A stretch of 64,000 nucleotides of DNA from Hippea sp. KM1. GTDB lineage: Bacteria; Campylobacterota_A; Desulfurellia; Desulfurellales; Hippeaceae. The position numbers and the translations under genes were made by a program. The notes below the pieces were generated by a model. It did not search any database. It was not told where the DNA came from and saw only the letters and a program-made list of their open reading frames with translations. This document shows, one piece after another, positions 25,010-34,037 of this stretch (position 1 is its first letter; each line of letters opens with the position of its first letter). Location: NCBI RefSeq assembly GCF_000526195.1, contig NZ_JAFP01000001.1, forward strand, positions 1,493,501 to 1,557,500, written 5' to 3'.

Positions 25010-26737
25010 ATGAATGCCACTATTCTGGTTATCGTAGGCTTGATAGTATACATAGTGTTCTATAAAGCCTACGGAGGATTCCTTCAAAAATCTATAGTTG
25101 GTAAATCAGACCAAGAGGTTCCATCAAAAAGGCTTTTCGACAATGTGGATTATGTGCCTGCAAACAAATATGTCTTATTCGGCCACCATTTTGCATCTAT
25201 TGCGGGTGCAGCACCCATTGTGGGACCGGCAATTGCCCTTGCATGGGGATGGCTTCCGGCTCTTCTGTGGGTTTGGTTTGGAAATGTATTTATAGGAGCC
25301 GTGCATGATTATCTATCATTGATGAGTTCAGTAAGATACGATGGGCATTCTGTTCAGTGGGTGGCAGGAAGGGTCATCAAAAAGAGGACCTCTTACATCT
25401 TTGCATGGTTCATCCTGTTTGTCCTTATACTCGTTGTTGCAGCCTTTGGAGCGGTTTTAGGTGGGATCTTTGTAAAGCAACCCGCAGTGCCTACAGCCTA
25501 TTTCTTACAGATAGCCTTTGCTTTGGTGCTGGGTTTTGTCATGTATAAGATGAAAGCTAATTTTGGTATATCAACAATCTTAGCAATAATACTTCTGGCC
25601 ATCTCTATAATCGCGGCCAGATATTATCCCTTCCATGCATCCTACAAAACCTGGATGATTGTGTTTCTGGTATACATAATCATAGCAGCAGCCCTGCCTG
25701 TGAACATCCTGCTTCAGCCGAGGGATTATATGAATGCATGGCTTCTGGTATTTGGCCTATTTTTGGGAGGTATAGCGGTAATATTGGCATTTAAGCCCAT
25801 GACAATACCACAGGCCACCATGTTCTCTGCTCCTATTATCGGCGGCCAACCCACACCCTTCTGGCCTGCCATACCGCTAATTATAGCATGTGGTTCATTG
25901 AGCGGATTCCATGCACTTGTCGCAAGCGGAACAACCTCAAAACAGTTGGCCGATGAGGTTGAGGGATTATTTATAGGATATGGCTCCATGCTTACAGAGG
26001 GATTTTTATCCACGCTTGTCATTTTATCTATAGGAATAGCAGGTATGGGTATAGTGGGCGCAGACAAGGCAAAAGAGTTAACATCGACAGCAACCTATTT
26101 TGGAACACACTATATCGGTGTAATGAAGGCAAATGGAGGCCCTGTAGGCATATTTGCAAAATCCTATGCCACCGTAGTCAACGGAGTATTAGGCATACCG
26201 AAAGCCTTTATGATAATATTGGCGGCTATGTGGGTGGCATCATTCGCCATGACAACCCTGGATACCACAAATAGGCTGGCAAGATACACCTTTGCCGAAA
26301 TACTTGAACCGCTCAAAGACAACGCAAAGGGATTGTATGAGTTATTTACAAACAAATGGGTAGCCTCGTTTATACCGGCGGCCATAGGAATTGGTCTTGC
26401 CTGGAGTGGGGAATGGAAGGTCATATGGCCTGCCTTTGGTGCTGCAAATCAGATGCTTGCCTCCATTGCTCTATTCACGGCAGCGGCCTGGGTTATGAGG
26501 GTTCAGAAAAAACCATCCTGGCCTGTATTTGCCCCTGCAATATTCCTGTGGATAACCGTTACACTTGCAATGGTGTGGTATCTAATAAAGGTAATACCTG
26601 TGTTTATGCACAAAAACCCTGTTCAGGCATACACACTCGGTGCAATAATGGTTATTATGCTAATTCTAAACCTCATTCTCATTTACGATTTCTCAAAGCC
26701 TGACAAAACCCAACAGTTTGTTAAAGACAATGCTTGA
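25010..26737 (+). CDS. cstA: CstA-family carbon starvation / pyruvate-peptide transporter
   Basis: A 575-residue integral membrane protein of the CstA family with about 15 hydrophobic segments. Signatures include FGHHFASIAGAAPIVGPAIA, WVWFGNVFIGAVHDYLSLM and, later, MTTLDTTNRLARYTFAEI and WPAFGAANQMLASIALF. CstA and BtsT import pyruvate or peptides during starvation; this is the shorter form (E. coli CstA is about 700). ATG 25010 is chosen for its GAGGGGAGG site. The gene leads a compact operon with a small protein, an ArsA-like ATPase and a membrane-anchored protein, an unexpected set of partners. Confidence 0.93.
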   Translation: MNATILVIVGLIVYIVFYKAYGGFLQKSIVGKSDQEVPSKRLFDNVDYVPANKYVLFGHHFASIAGAAPIVGPAIALAWGWLPALLWVWFGNVFIGAVHDYLSLMSSVRYDGHSVQWVAGRVIKKRTSYIFAWFILFVLILVVAAFGAVLGGIFVKQPAVPTAYFLQIAFALVLGFVMYKMKANFGISTILAIILLAISIIAARYYPFHASYKTWMIVFLVYIIIAAALPVNILLQPRDYMNAWLLVFGLFLGGIAVILAFKPMTIPQATMFSAPIIGGQPTPFWPAIPLIIACGSLSGFHALVASGTTSKQLADEVEGLFIGYGSMLTEGFLSTLVILSIGIAGMGIVGADKAKELTSTATYFGTHYIGVMKANGGPVGIFAKSYATVVNGVLGIPKAFMIILAAMWVASFAMTTLDTTNRLARYTFAEILEPLKDNAKGLYELFTNKWVASFIPAAIGIGLAWSGEWKVIWPAFGAANQMLASIALFTAAAWVMRVQKKPSWPVFAPAIFLWITVTLAMVWYLIKVIPVFMHKNPVQAYTLGAIMVIMLILNLILIYDFSKPDKTQQFVKDNA

Positions 26738-26996
26738 GGGGTTTTTGAAGAATTTAGAAGCATTCATAGAAGGCTTTAAGCAGCAGAGCACATCGGCCAT
26801 AGAGCTTCAGCTGCATGAGATGGAAAATGCATTTGCACTTGTGTGTTTCGGATCCCTGATGGGCATGCCATCCCCTCCGAGCTATCTGGGGATGGCACTG
26901 CTGCCCTATTTAGAGCATGAAATAAAGGTTATGATATTCAAATCGGAAAGATTGGATGACAAAATTGCCGAATTCTTTGATTTGAGTGATATATGA
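26730..26996 (+). CDS. Small hypothetical protein of the cstA-ArsA operon
   Basis: An 88-residue protein that I do not recognise. An amphipathic helix-rich N-terminus (LEGFLKNLEAFIEGF) leads to a hydrophobic centre ENAFALVCFGSLMGMPSPPS containing a Pro-rich turn, then an acidic tail ending FFDLSDI. The start overlaps the cstA stop by 8 bases and the end overlaps the ArsA-like gene by ATGA, so all three are translationally coupled. It could be an adaptor between the membrane transporter and the ATPase, which is a guess from position only. Confidence 0.75.
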   Translation: MLEGFLKNLEAFIEGFKQQSTSAIELQLHEMENAFALVCFGSLMGMPSPPSYLGMALLPYLEHEIKVMIFKSERLDDKIAEFFDLSDI

Positions 26997-27901
26997 AAAA
27001 CATAATATTCTTTTTAGGCAAAGGCGGAACAGGCAAGACAACATCCTCTGTAGGATTTGCTTATTACCTGGTAGACCAAGACAAAAGCGTTTATCTTGCC
27101 TCTATTGACCCTGCACACAATATAGGAGACATAATCTCAAACAGCAATCTAAAAGGTCCAACGAACATCTATAAAGGGCTATACGCAGAGGAGATAGATA
27201 CGGAGTTTTACCTAAAACAGTTCATAAACACCACAACAAAGAGAATGAAGGAAACCTATAAATACTTACAAATTATAAACTTAGACTCAATGCTCGATAT
27301 AATGAAGTATTCACCCGGGATGGAAGAATACGCCATAATGTACGCACTAAAAGACAAAATAGAATCGAACTTAGACAAAGATTACATAATCATAGATACA
27401 CCACCAACGGGTCTAATGCTAAAGATATTTGCTCTACCCATAACATCAAAGATGTGGATAGATAGACTAATAAAATGGAGGAAAAAAATCATACAAACAA
27501 GGGGGGCAATAAAGAACATAAACCCCAAAGCTATAGACGATGAGCTTGCAATAACCGAAGAAGACGATAAGGTTTTAAAAGAGCTGGGGCTGCAATCACA
27601 AACGGTGGAGTTTCTTCTTAACCTGCTAAGGGATAAAAACAAAACAAAAACGGTTATTATAACCAACGAGGATAGCCTCTCTTTAAGCGAAAGCAAAAGG
27701 ATCATAGAAGGGCTCAATCATCTATCCATACCATTAAACTTAATTGTGTTAAACAAAAAAGGCTTAATGAACAAACCTGAAAACTTAGAAAATCACTTCA
27801 ATGTCGATATGGTAGAAGTGCCATTTATAGAAAATGCAACAAATATAGAGAACATCAAAAAGCTATGTCAGGTCTGGGCTAAAAGGGTGTTGGATGAATA
27901 G
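26993..27901 (+). CDS. ArsA/Get3-family ATPase
   Basis: A 302-residue single-domain P-loop ATPase of the ArsA/TRC40 (Get3) class. The deviant Walker A GKGGTGKTTSSVGFAYYL is at residues 9-26, switch I is SIDPAHNIGD near 38-47, the A-loop-like PGMEEYAIMYAL is near 105-116, and IIDTPPTGLMLKIFALP is near 130-146. No CXXC zinc pair of eukaryotic Get3 and no arsenic genes are nearby. In known members the dimer either drives arsenite export with ArsB or targets tail-anchored proteins. Here the partner set is cstA, a small protein and a membrane-anchored protein, so a membrane-assembly role is an inference. Confidence 0.9.
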   Translation: MKNIIFFLGKGGTGKTTSSVGFAYYLVDQDKSVYLASIDPAHNIGDIISNSNLKGPTNIYKGLYAEEIDTEFYLKQFINTTTKRMKETYKYLQIINLDSMLDIMKYSPGMEEYAIMYALKDKIESNLDKDYIIIDTPPTGLMLKIFALPITSKMWIDRLIKWRKKIIQTRGAIKNINPKAIDDELAITEEDDKVLKELGLQSQTVEFLLNLLRDKNKTKTVIITNEDSLSLSESKRIIEGLNHLSIPLNLIVLNKKGLMNKPENLENHFNVDMVEVPFIENATNIENIKKLCQVWAKRVLDE

Positions 27902-28523
27902 CACATACATAACAATTTTTATAGGCGTAAGTGTTGCCATAAGCCTGGTATACATTGCAGGATACAAGAAAAATATAAAGATAATGAAGGAAATGGCAAA
28001 GAGCTTAGAGGCTGCACTAAATCCGAAAGACAAGCTTTATACCTACTTAGGTGGGGTTTTGGGCTTCTCAGCTGAATACAAAGTAAACGGATTCAAGAAG
28101 GTTTTTGTTAATCTAAGGCTCATACCACGACAAAGCATACTTTATCTGCCTTTTATGTTTATAACCAGCGGAAAAGACAGCCTGCAGATCATGTTCTATA
28201 CGGAAAAACCCATAATAGGAGAATTCCACATAATAAAAGAAGGCCCATTAAAGCTTACAAAACCCAAAATATACAACAGGGGGAAACTAAAAAAAGAAAC
28301 GGCAATAATAGATAATAGAAAATACGAAATACTCAAGGATTCAGACAAATACTCAAACTTCAAAAATCTCATAAAGCTATTCAACACCAAACACTTCAAC
28401 CACCTCGCCATTACAAAAGAAAATAGTATTGTTTACATAAACCTGCTCTTTTATAGAGTGAATTATAATGAACTTGAGAACTCTCTTAAAAAAACAGCAA
28501 ATTTCATCAAAAGTTCTATCTAA
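27894..28523 (+). CDS. Membrane-anchored hypothetical protein of the cstA-ArsA operon
   Basis: A 209-residue protein with one N-terminal transmembrane helix (about residues 5-23) and a basic, beta-rich-looking cytoplasmic or periplasmic body (many Lys, KVFVNLRLIPRQSILYLPFMF). I do not recognise a family. It overlaps the ATPase gene by 8 bases and is the last gene of the operon; the next gene has its own promoter. A single-pass receptor for the ATPase is one possibility, unsupported beyond position. Confidence 0.7.
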   Translation: MNSTYITIFIGVSVAISLVYIAGYKKNIKIMKEMAKSLEAALNPKDKLYTYLGGVLGFSAEYKVNGFKKVFVNLRLIPRQSILYLPFMFITSGKDSLQIMFYTEKPIIGEFHIIKEGPLKLTKPKIYNRGKLKKETAIIDNRKYEILKDSDKYSNFKNLIKLFNTKHFNHLAITKENSIVYINLLFYRVNYNELENSLKKTANFIKSSI

Positions 28524-28534
28524 TTAAAAAACAA

Positions 28535-28562
28535 TTGAATTCAGCCAAATTTTATTTATACT
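28535..28562 (+). promoter_or_regulatory. Promoter of the ankyrin-repeat gene
   Basis: TTGAAT (28535-28540), a 16-base spacer and TATACT (28557-28562), giving a leader of about 21 bases with a CGAGGAAAAAAG ribosome site. Confidence 0.5.
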
Positions 28563-28589
28563 TCTTTTCAGGATAAACGAGGAAAAAAG

Positions 28590-29621
28590 ATGGATATTGA
28601 ACTGGATATCGAATGGGAAACTTACTTCTATAGCAAAACAGAAGCAGGTAAATTAATGACAAAAAAGAACGATCCGCCGCCAAAAAAATACTTCAAAATT
28701 ATTAACCCAAATGGCCATTACGGCATCTCTTACACAGAAGGTATAAACGAAGATATATTACCCTTTAATCCAGATCCATATGGAGAACCCGGAGGTATAT
28801 ATTTTGCAGCAAAGGATATCTTTTCTTTTATAGATAAAGGTGAAGATGTCTACGAAGTAAAACCTTTTGGATGGGTAACAAAAACTAAATGTCGCCCTGA
28901 GATATTCAAAGCTCACAGGGTTCAATTAAAATATCTGGGTAAAATATGGGACACAGCAACTCTTCAGTACATAATAGCAGCTGGTGCCGATATATCATCA
29001 TATATTAACAAGACTAAGAAACTTCTTTTGGGGCTAAACAAACAATCAACAGTAGATTTTCTGAACAGCTTTGCAGTACAAAAAAAAGCAAAAACAAAAA
29101 TAATAGCGAGAAACAAAGAAGGAACAGTCACAGAAATAACTATTGAGGATGAAGATGATTATATAGCTTCTTTAATTAGGGCTTGCGCAAATGGGAATTT
29201 TGGTCTTGTAAAAATACTTATAAATCATGGAGCAAATATAAATACACACAAAGGTGCCCCTCTTGTATGGGCATCCATGTATGGACATTTAAACATAGTG
29301 AAATACCTTCTGGATCATGGAGCCGATATACATGCTCAATTTGATAGACCATTAAGAGAAGCTATATATTATAACAGATTCGAGGTTGTAAAAGAATTGC
29401 TTAACAGAGGATGCGGACTAGATAATGTAGAAGATGTGGTAAAAGAGTGTGTAAAATTTAATTGTGTTGATATGATAAGGTTATTACTAAAATACGGTTT
29501 AGCAGAAGCATTAGATAACAAAACAAAAAAAGAATTGATAGACTACGCAGCTAAAAATAAATCTGCAATGATATACGGACTTCTAAAAAGAAGGCTAATA
29601 CTTCAGAAGAAAATTAGATGA
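28590..29621 (+). CDS. Ankyrin-repeat protein with giant-virus-like N-terminal domain
   Basis: A 343-residue soluble protein. The C-terminal half (about residues 185-330) holds four or more ankyrin repeats, for example ACANGNFGLVKILINHGANI and ASMYGHLNIVKYLLDHGADI. The N-terminal domain (about residues 30-125) reads YFKIINPNGHYGISYTEGIN, then PFNPDPYGEPGGIYF and KGEDVYEVKPFG; as far as I recall this pattern is shared with the N-terminal domain of mimivirus-type ankyrin proteins and some phage or bacterial pentapeptide proteins. No signal peptide. It is a single gene with its own promoter, convergent with the ribosomal block. Function unknown; protein binding is likely. Confidence 0.8.
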   Translation: MDIELDIEWETYFYSKTEAGKLMTKKNDPPPKKYFKIINPNGHYGISYTEGINEDILPFNPDPYGEPGGIYFAAKDIFSFIDKGEDVYEVKPFGWVTKTKCRPEIFKAHRVQLKYLGKIWDTATLQYIIAAGADISSYINKTKKLLLGLNKQSTVDFLNSFAVQKKAKTKIIARNKEGTVTEITIEDEDDYIASLIRACANGNFGLVKILINHGANINTHKGAPLVWASMYGHLNIVKYLLDHGADIHAQFDRPLREAIYYNRFEVVKELLNRGCGLDNVEDVVKECVKFNCVDMIRLLLKYGLAEALDNKTKKELIDYAAKNKSAMIYGLLKRRLILQKKIR

Positions 29622-29622
29622 A

Positions 29623-30117
29623 TTAAACATTTTTAAATTTTGAGCCAACCATTTTGTAAACAATCAGAATAAACAAGCCTATAGTTATAAAACTATCTGC
29701 AAGATTGAAGGCCGGATAGTGGTATCGACTTATGTGAAAATCAAGGAAATCGACGACATAGCCTTTAAAAATCCTATCATAGAGATTACCCAAATCCCCA
29801 CCGGCCAAAAACGATAAACCCAATATGAAGGCTATATTCCTATCCCTACCAAAAAGCACTAAATACAAAACCACAACAAAAACAACCAGGCTCACACCAC
29901 CCAAAAGAAGCAGGCGAAGATTCTCCGGCAGATGGGCAAAAACACCAAAAGCCACTCCCGTATTCCTAACATTGACGATATTAAAGAAGCCCTCTATAAT
30001 ACTTATTCCACCGTTCAACGGGATATGTTCAGATATATATAACTTTGTAAAGTAATCAAGTATAAAAAAAAGGAGTATCAAAGATACTCCTTTTAGCCCG
30101 TGCTTACCTATCTTCAC
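29623..30117 (-). CDS. lspA: Lipoprotein signal peptidase (SPase II)
   Basis: A 164-residue membrane aspartyl protease with four transmembrane helices. The two catalytic Asp residues are in GGDLGNLYDRI (near 105) and FNLADSFIT (near 138), and the early NTGVAFG motif is intact. It removes signal peptides of diacylglyceryl lipoproteins. Its start overlaps the rplQ stop by 4 bases, placing it as the last gene of the ribosomal superoperon, an unusual location. No clear terminator follows before the convergent ankyrin gene. Confidence 0.94.
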   Translation of the reverse strand: MKIGKHGLKGVSLILLFFILDYFTKLYISEHIPLNGGISIIEGFFNIVNVRNTGVAFGVFAHLPENLRLLLLGGVSLVVFVVVLYLVLFGRDRNIAFILGLSFLAGGDLGNLYDRIFKGYVVDFLDFHISRYHYPAFNLADSFITIGLFILIVYKMVGSKFKNV

Positions 30118-30482
30118 TGATTATCTTCCTCTACGAACTCAACAATGGAGACAGGGGCTGCATCACCCTTCCTGTATCCCAGCTTGATCCTTCTGACATA
30201 GCCACCGTTCCTTGAGGCAAATCGTGGGGCTATATTGTCAAACAGCTTTCTGACGGCCTTTTTGTTGTTGTTCAGTTTAGATAGAGCCCTTCTCCTTGAG
30301 CTTAGATTGTCGTTTTTGGCCATGGTTATAAGCTTACTTATAAACCTAACAAGCTCCCTTGCTTTGGCATCGGTGGTCTTGATCCTTTCATTCTCAATCA
30401 AAGAGATGGCAAGGTTCCTTAAGAGGTGCTTTCTCCTCTCGCCATCTATGCTGAGCGTCTTATAACCCTTTCTATGCCTCAT
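30114..30482 (-). CDS. rplQ: 50S ribosomal protein L17
   Basis: 122 residues, beginning MRHRKGYKTLSIDGERRKHL with the conserved HLLRNLA segment and ending in an acidic tail. Its start overlaps the end of rpoA by 11 bases, the standard alpha-operon order rpsM-rpsK-rpsD-rpoA-rplQ. Confidence 0.96.
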   Translation of the reverse strand: MRHRKGYKTLSIDGERRKHLLRNLAISLIENERIKTTDAKARELVRFISKLITMAKNDNLSSRRRALSKLNNNKKAVRKLFDNIAPRFASRNGGYVRRIKLGYRKGDAAPVSIVEFVEEDNQ

Positions 30483-31494
30483 TGTCCTCTCCTTCTTTTT
30501 CTTCTATTAGCTGCTTTATCTTATCCAGCTGCTCCTGACTGAACTGCATGCCCAACTCCAAGCCCAGCTGCTTCAAGGAGTCCTTTATCTCCTTCAAAGA
30601 TTGCTTTCCGAAGTTTTTGGTGCTTAGAAGCTCTGCATCGGTCTTTTGCGTAAGCTCATAGATGTATTTGATGTTATGAGCAGCCAAGCAATTCGAAGCT
30701 CTTACATTAAGCTCAAGCTCCTCAACGGGTTTTAACAGATTCTCGTTGATCTCTATATCCGACCTGCTCTCCTCTGGCTGCTTCTCGGATGTCTCCTTAA
30801 AGTCACCAGAGAAAACAGATATGTAATTACCCAGGATATAGCTGGCCTGCTTAAGTGCATCCTGCGGCATAATGGTTCCGTCTGTCTCTATTTCCAATAC
30901 CAGCTTCTCAAAGTCGTAATAATCCTTCATTGTGCTTTTCTGGGTATGGTATGCAACCTTGACTATGGGTGAGAATAGGGCATCCACCGGTATATAACCT
31001 ATCTCCCTATTTACAACCTCATAATCGGCCTGTTTATAACCTACGCCCTTCTGCAGATACACCTTGGCGTTAAACGAGGCCCCATCCATAAGTTCTGCTA
31101 TATACACATCCTTGTTGACAACCTCTATATCACCGGGCGTCTCTATATCCGAGGAGGTTATAACAGCCGGACCTTCCTTGCTTATATAGACCTCACCCTC
31201 TTTGAAGTTGTCGTTTAACGATTTGAACCTAACCTGTTTTAGGTTGAGCACTATATTCAAAACATCCTCTTTCACACCCTCAATGGTGCTAAACTCATGC
31301 TCAACCCCATCTATCTCAACGCCAACAACAGCTATACCCACAATGGATGAAAGCAATACCCTTCTTAAGGCATTGCCTATGGTTATAGCATAACCTTCAT
31401 TCAAAGGCTCCAAGCTAAACCTGCCGTAAGTGGGTGTATGCTCTTCAACATTGACCTCTGTAGGTAATTTCAAGTAATCAAAAACGCCCATCAT
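30472..31494 (-). CDS. rpoA: RNA polymerase alpha subunit
   Basis: 340 residues. The N-terminal dimerisation domain includes GRFSLEPLNEGYAITIGNAL and LRRVLLSSIVG; the C-terminal DNA-binding domain (about 255-325) has LNVRASNCLAAHNIKYIYEL and NFGKQSLKEIKDSL, the UP-element and activator contact surface. An acidic linker (EKQPEESRSD) joins them. Two adjacent ATGs begin the frame and either may be used. Confidence 0.97.
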   Translation of the reverse strand: MMGVFDYLKLPTEVNVEEHTPTYGRFSLEPLNEGYAITIGNALRRVLLSSIVGIAVVGVEIDGVEHEFSTIEGVKEDVLNIVLNLKQVRFKSLNDNFKEGEVYISKEGPAVITSSDIETPGDIEVVNKDVYIAELMDGASFNAKVYLQKGVGYKQADYEVVNREIGYIPVDALFSPIVKVAYHTQKSTMKDYYDFEKLVLEIETDGTIMPQDALKQASYILGNYISVFSGDFKETSEKQPEESRSDIEINENLLKPVEELELNVRASNCLAAHNIKYIYELTQKTDAELLSTKNFGKQSLKEIKDSLKQLGLELGMQFSQEQLDKIKQLIEEKEGEDNEA

Positions 31495-31516
31495 CTTAGC
31501 TTCCCTTCGTTATTTT

Positions 31517-32143
31517 TTATTTGGAGTACAACTCAACTATGGCGTTTTCATTGAACGGAGGTTGTACATCATCCCTTGTAGGCAGATCCACAAATGTTGC
31601 ACTGACATTATCCAAGTCAACATTGATCCACGATGCAGACATCCTCCTTGAATTCTCCTCAAACCTCCTCTTGAACTCTTCCTTGGCCTTCATCTTATCG
31701 GATACGCTTATCACATCGCCTTTCTTAACCAAATAGGACGGAATATCAACCTTCTTGCCGTTAACCCTTATATGGCCATGGGAAACAAGCCTTCTTGCCT
31801 CCCTCCTCGATGAGGCCATGCCGGCCCTATAGACCACATTGTCAAGCCTTCTTTCGAGCAAAACAACGAGGTTTGCACCGGTCTCGCCCCTCTGCCTTTT
31901 GGCCTCCTCAAAATACCTTCTAAACTGCCTCTCCAAAACACCGTAAACGGCCTTGGCCTTCTGCTTCTCGGCCAAATGGAGCGCATACGACGACATCTTT
32001 CTCCTTGCATTTCTGCTTTTACCTGGAGGATACGGCCTTCTTTCAAAGGCGCATTTGTCGGTAAAGCACCTATCGCCCTTAAGAAACAGCTTTACACCTA
32101 AAGCCCTACATCTCCTACAAGCAGGTCCTGTATATACAGCCAT
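31517..32143 (-). CDS. rpsD: 30S ribosomal protein S4
   Basis: 208 residues. The N-terminus has four cysteines (CRRCRALG to CFTDKC, about residues 9-31) forming the zinc site of the C+ form, and an S4 RNA-binding domain with [21 protein letters not shown]4 nucleates 30S assembly and often represses the alpha operon. Confidence 0.96.
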   Translation of the reverse strand: MAVYTGPACRRCRALGVKLFLKGDRCFTDKCAFERRPYPPGKSRNARRKMSSYALHLAEKQKAKAVYGVLERQFRRYFEEAKRQRGETGANLVVLLERRLDNVVYRAGMASSRREARRLVSHGHIRVNGKKVDIPSYLVKKGDVISVSDKMKAKEEFKRRFEENSRRMSASWINVDLDNVSATFVDLPTRDDVQPPFNENAIVELYSK

Positions 32144-32157
32144 ACCTTACACTCTCC

Positions 32158-32544
32158 TTATACCCTTCTTCTTTTTGGTGGTCTGCAACCGTTATGTGGA
32201 ATAGGTGTAACATCCCTGATGGACTTAACCCTCAAACCGGCAGACTGAAGAGACCTAATAGCAGTCTCCCTGCCCGGTCCTGGGCCTTTAACCCTAACAT
32301 CTATCTCCTTCATGCCCATAGCCATAGCCTTCTTGGCTGCATTCTCAGCAGCTAACTGGGCTGCAAACGGCGTTCCCTTCCTGGTGCCTTTAAAACCACT
32401 ATCGCCAGCTGAGGACCAGCAGAGCACATTACCATCAGGATCAGTAATCGTCACGATGGTATTGTTAAATGTGGCCTGAATATGGGCTATGCCACTGACA
32501 ACATTCCTCTTAACCTTCTTCTTCCTCTTGACTGCTTTAGCCAT
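32158..32544 (-). CDS. rpsK: 30S ribosomal protein S11
   Basis: 128 residues with the core [20 protein letters not shown] and the C-terminal [15 protein letters not shown] tail that lies near the mRNA exit and the Shine-Dalgarno helix. A basic lysine run opens the protein. Confidence 0.96.
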   Translation of the reverse strand: MAKAVKRKKKVKRNVVSGIAHIQATFNNTIVTITDPDGNVLCWSSAGDSGFKGTRKGTPFAAQLAAENAAKKAMAMGMKEIDVRVKGPGPGRETAIRSLQSAGLRVKSIRDVTPIPHNGCRPPKRRRV

Positions 32545-32559
32545 ATATCCCCATCTCCT

Positions 32560-32919
32560 TTACTTTCTTCCTACCGTTTTTTTCTTGCCTTTTCTGGTTC
32601 TTGCGTTCGTTCTGGTCCTCTGCCCTCTAACGGGCAATCCCCTTCTGTGCCTTAAACCCCTGTAATTACCCAAATCCATCAAGGCCTTGATGTTCATTGC
32701 CACTTCTTTTCTCAGCTCTCCCTCGACCTTGTAATCGGCAACGATACTCCTTATCCTTTGAATTTCCTCAGGGGTCAACTCGTGGGTCCTCTTGTCTGGA
32801 TCCACATTGGCCTTCTGCAAGATTTCCATAGAACGGGTCCTACCTATACCGTAAATATAGGTAAGAGCTATAAATATCTTCTTGTTCCTCGGTAATTCAA
32901 CACCTGCAATACGAGCCAC
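32560..32919 (-). CDS. rpsM: 30S ribosomal protein S13
   Basis: 119 residues beginning [20 protein letters not shown] with the helix-two-turn-helix region [15 protein letters not shown] and the basic tail [17 protein letters not shown] contacting tRNA. Start codon is GTG at 32919. Confidence 0.96.
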   Translation of the reverse strand: MARIAGVELPRNKKIFIALTYIYGIGRTRSMEILQKANVDPDKRTHELTPEEIQRIRSIVADYKVEGELRKEVAMNIKALMDLGNYRGLRHRRGLPVRGQRTRTNARTRKGKKKTVGRK

Positions 32920-32930
32920 TTATCCCTCCA

Positions 32931-33044
32931 TTAACCTTGTCTTTGTTTATGTTTAGGGTTTTCGCAAACAACCCTTACAACGCCTTTTCTTCTGATGATC
33001 TTGCACTTAGGGCAGATCTTCTTCACGGATGGCCTAACCTTCAT
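32931..33044 (-). CDS. rpmJ: 50S ribosomal protein L36 (zinc form)
   Basis: A 37-residue protein that is too short to appear in most ORF scans. It reads [20 protein letters not shown] and continues to a C-terminal HKQRQG. The ligands C-P-K-C, then C and H (VVCENPKHK), are the zinc-binding C+ form. It lies between infA and rpsM, its usual position. Confidence 0.95.
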   Translation of the reverse strand: MKVRPSVKKICPKCKIIRRKGVVRVVCENPKHKQRQG

Positions 33045-33056
33045 CTGAAACCTCCA

Positions 33057-33275
33057 TCACTTGTATCTGTAAACTATCCTTCCCCTCTCAATGCTATAGG
33101 GGGATAACTCAACCTTTACCTTATCGCCGGGCAAAATTTTAATAAAATGCATCCTCATCTTGCCCGCCACATGCGCCAAAACAACATGGCCGTTTGACAA
33201 CTTAACCCTGAACATAGCATTGGGCAGAGCCTCTATCACCTCACCATCAACCGAGATACTCTTCTCTTTAGCCAT
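33057..33275 (-). CDS. infA: Translation initiation factor IF-1
   Basis: 72 residues, a single OB-fold (S1-like) protein with [20 protein letters not shown] and [17 protein letters not shown], family-typical throughout. It binds the A site during initiation. It sits between map and rpmJ in the spc-alpha junction. Confidence 0.97.
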   Translation of the reverse strand: MAKEKSISVDGEVIEALPNAMFRVKLSNGHVVLAHVAGKMRMHFIKILPGDKVKVELSPYSIERGRIVYRYK

Positions 33276-33278
33276 AAA

Positions 33279-34037
33279 TCAGCTCACCTCACTCAAGATT
33301 ACGGGTCCTTCGTCTGTGATAGCAATGGTGTGTTCGAAATGCGCTGAAGGCTCACCGTCGGCTGTAACAACCGTCCACTTATCCTTCAAGACCTTAACCC
33401 TCCAGGTGCCTGCATTAACCATCGGCTCTATAGCGATAGTCATGCCAACCCTCAGCATGGGACCCCTGTCGAATTTAGAAGGGACATAATTGGGAACCTG
33501 CGGCTCCTCATGAAGCTTTCTACCAATGCCATGTCCCACATAATCCCTTACAACACTAAAACCAAAACCCTCAACATAACTCTGAATAGCACCGGAAATG
33601 TCATAGAGAAAATTACCCGCCTTTGCCTGGGCTATACCCTCATACAGTGCTTTGCGGGTAACATCCATAAGCTTTTGTTTCTTCTCATCTATCTTACCAA
33701 CAGCCACGGTAATTGCTGAATCACCATACCATCCCTCATAGATAAGGCCAAAATCCAAGCTGATTATATCACCTTCCTTCAAAACCCTCTTTTTGGATGG
33801 TATGCCGTGCACAACCTCATCGTTAATGGATGTGCACAAGGATTTGGGAAAACCACCATAACCCTTAAAGGCGCACTTAGCGTGCCTTTTCTTGGCCTCC
33901 TCTTCAGCCCGCCTATTCAAATACTCGGTGGTTATACCAGGTTTTACCTCATTTTTCAAGATATTAAGTATCTCGCCAACCATCCGATTGACCGTTCGCA
34001 TCTTTTCTATTTCTTGTTTACTCTTTAGAACAATCAT
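33279..34037 (-). CDS. map: Type I methionine aminopeptidase
   Basis: 252 residues. The metal ligands are visible: the first Asp in [19 protein letters not shown] (both Asp residues of the pair), the His in [19 protein letters not shown], and the Glu residues in AIEPMVN and HFEHTIAIT. It removes initiator Met from nascent proteins. It overlaps adk by 4 bases, keeping the secY-adk-map order. Confidence 0.96.
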   Translation of the reverse strand: MIVLKSKQEIEKMRTVNRMVGEILNILKNEVKPGITTEYLNRRAEEEAKKRHAKCAFKGYGGFPKSLCTSINDEVVHGIPSKKRVLKEGDIISLDFGLIYEGWYGDSAITVAVGKIDEKKQKLMDVTRKALYEGIAQAKAGNFLYDISGAIQSYVEGFGFSVVRDYVGHGIGRKLHEEPQVPNYVPSKFDRGPMLRVGMTIAIEPMVNAGTWRVKVLKDKWTVVTADGEPSAHFEHTIAITDEGPVILSEVS

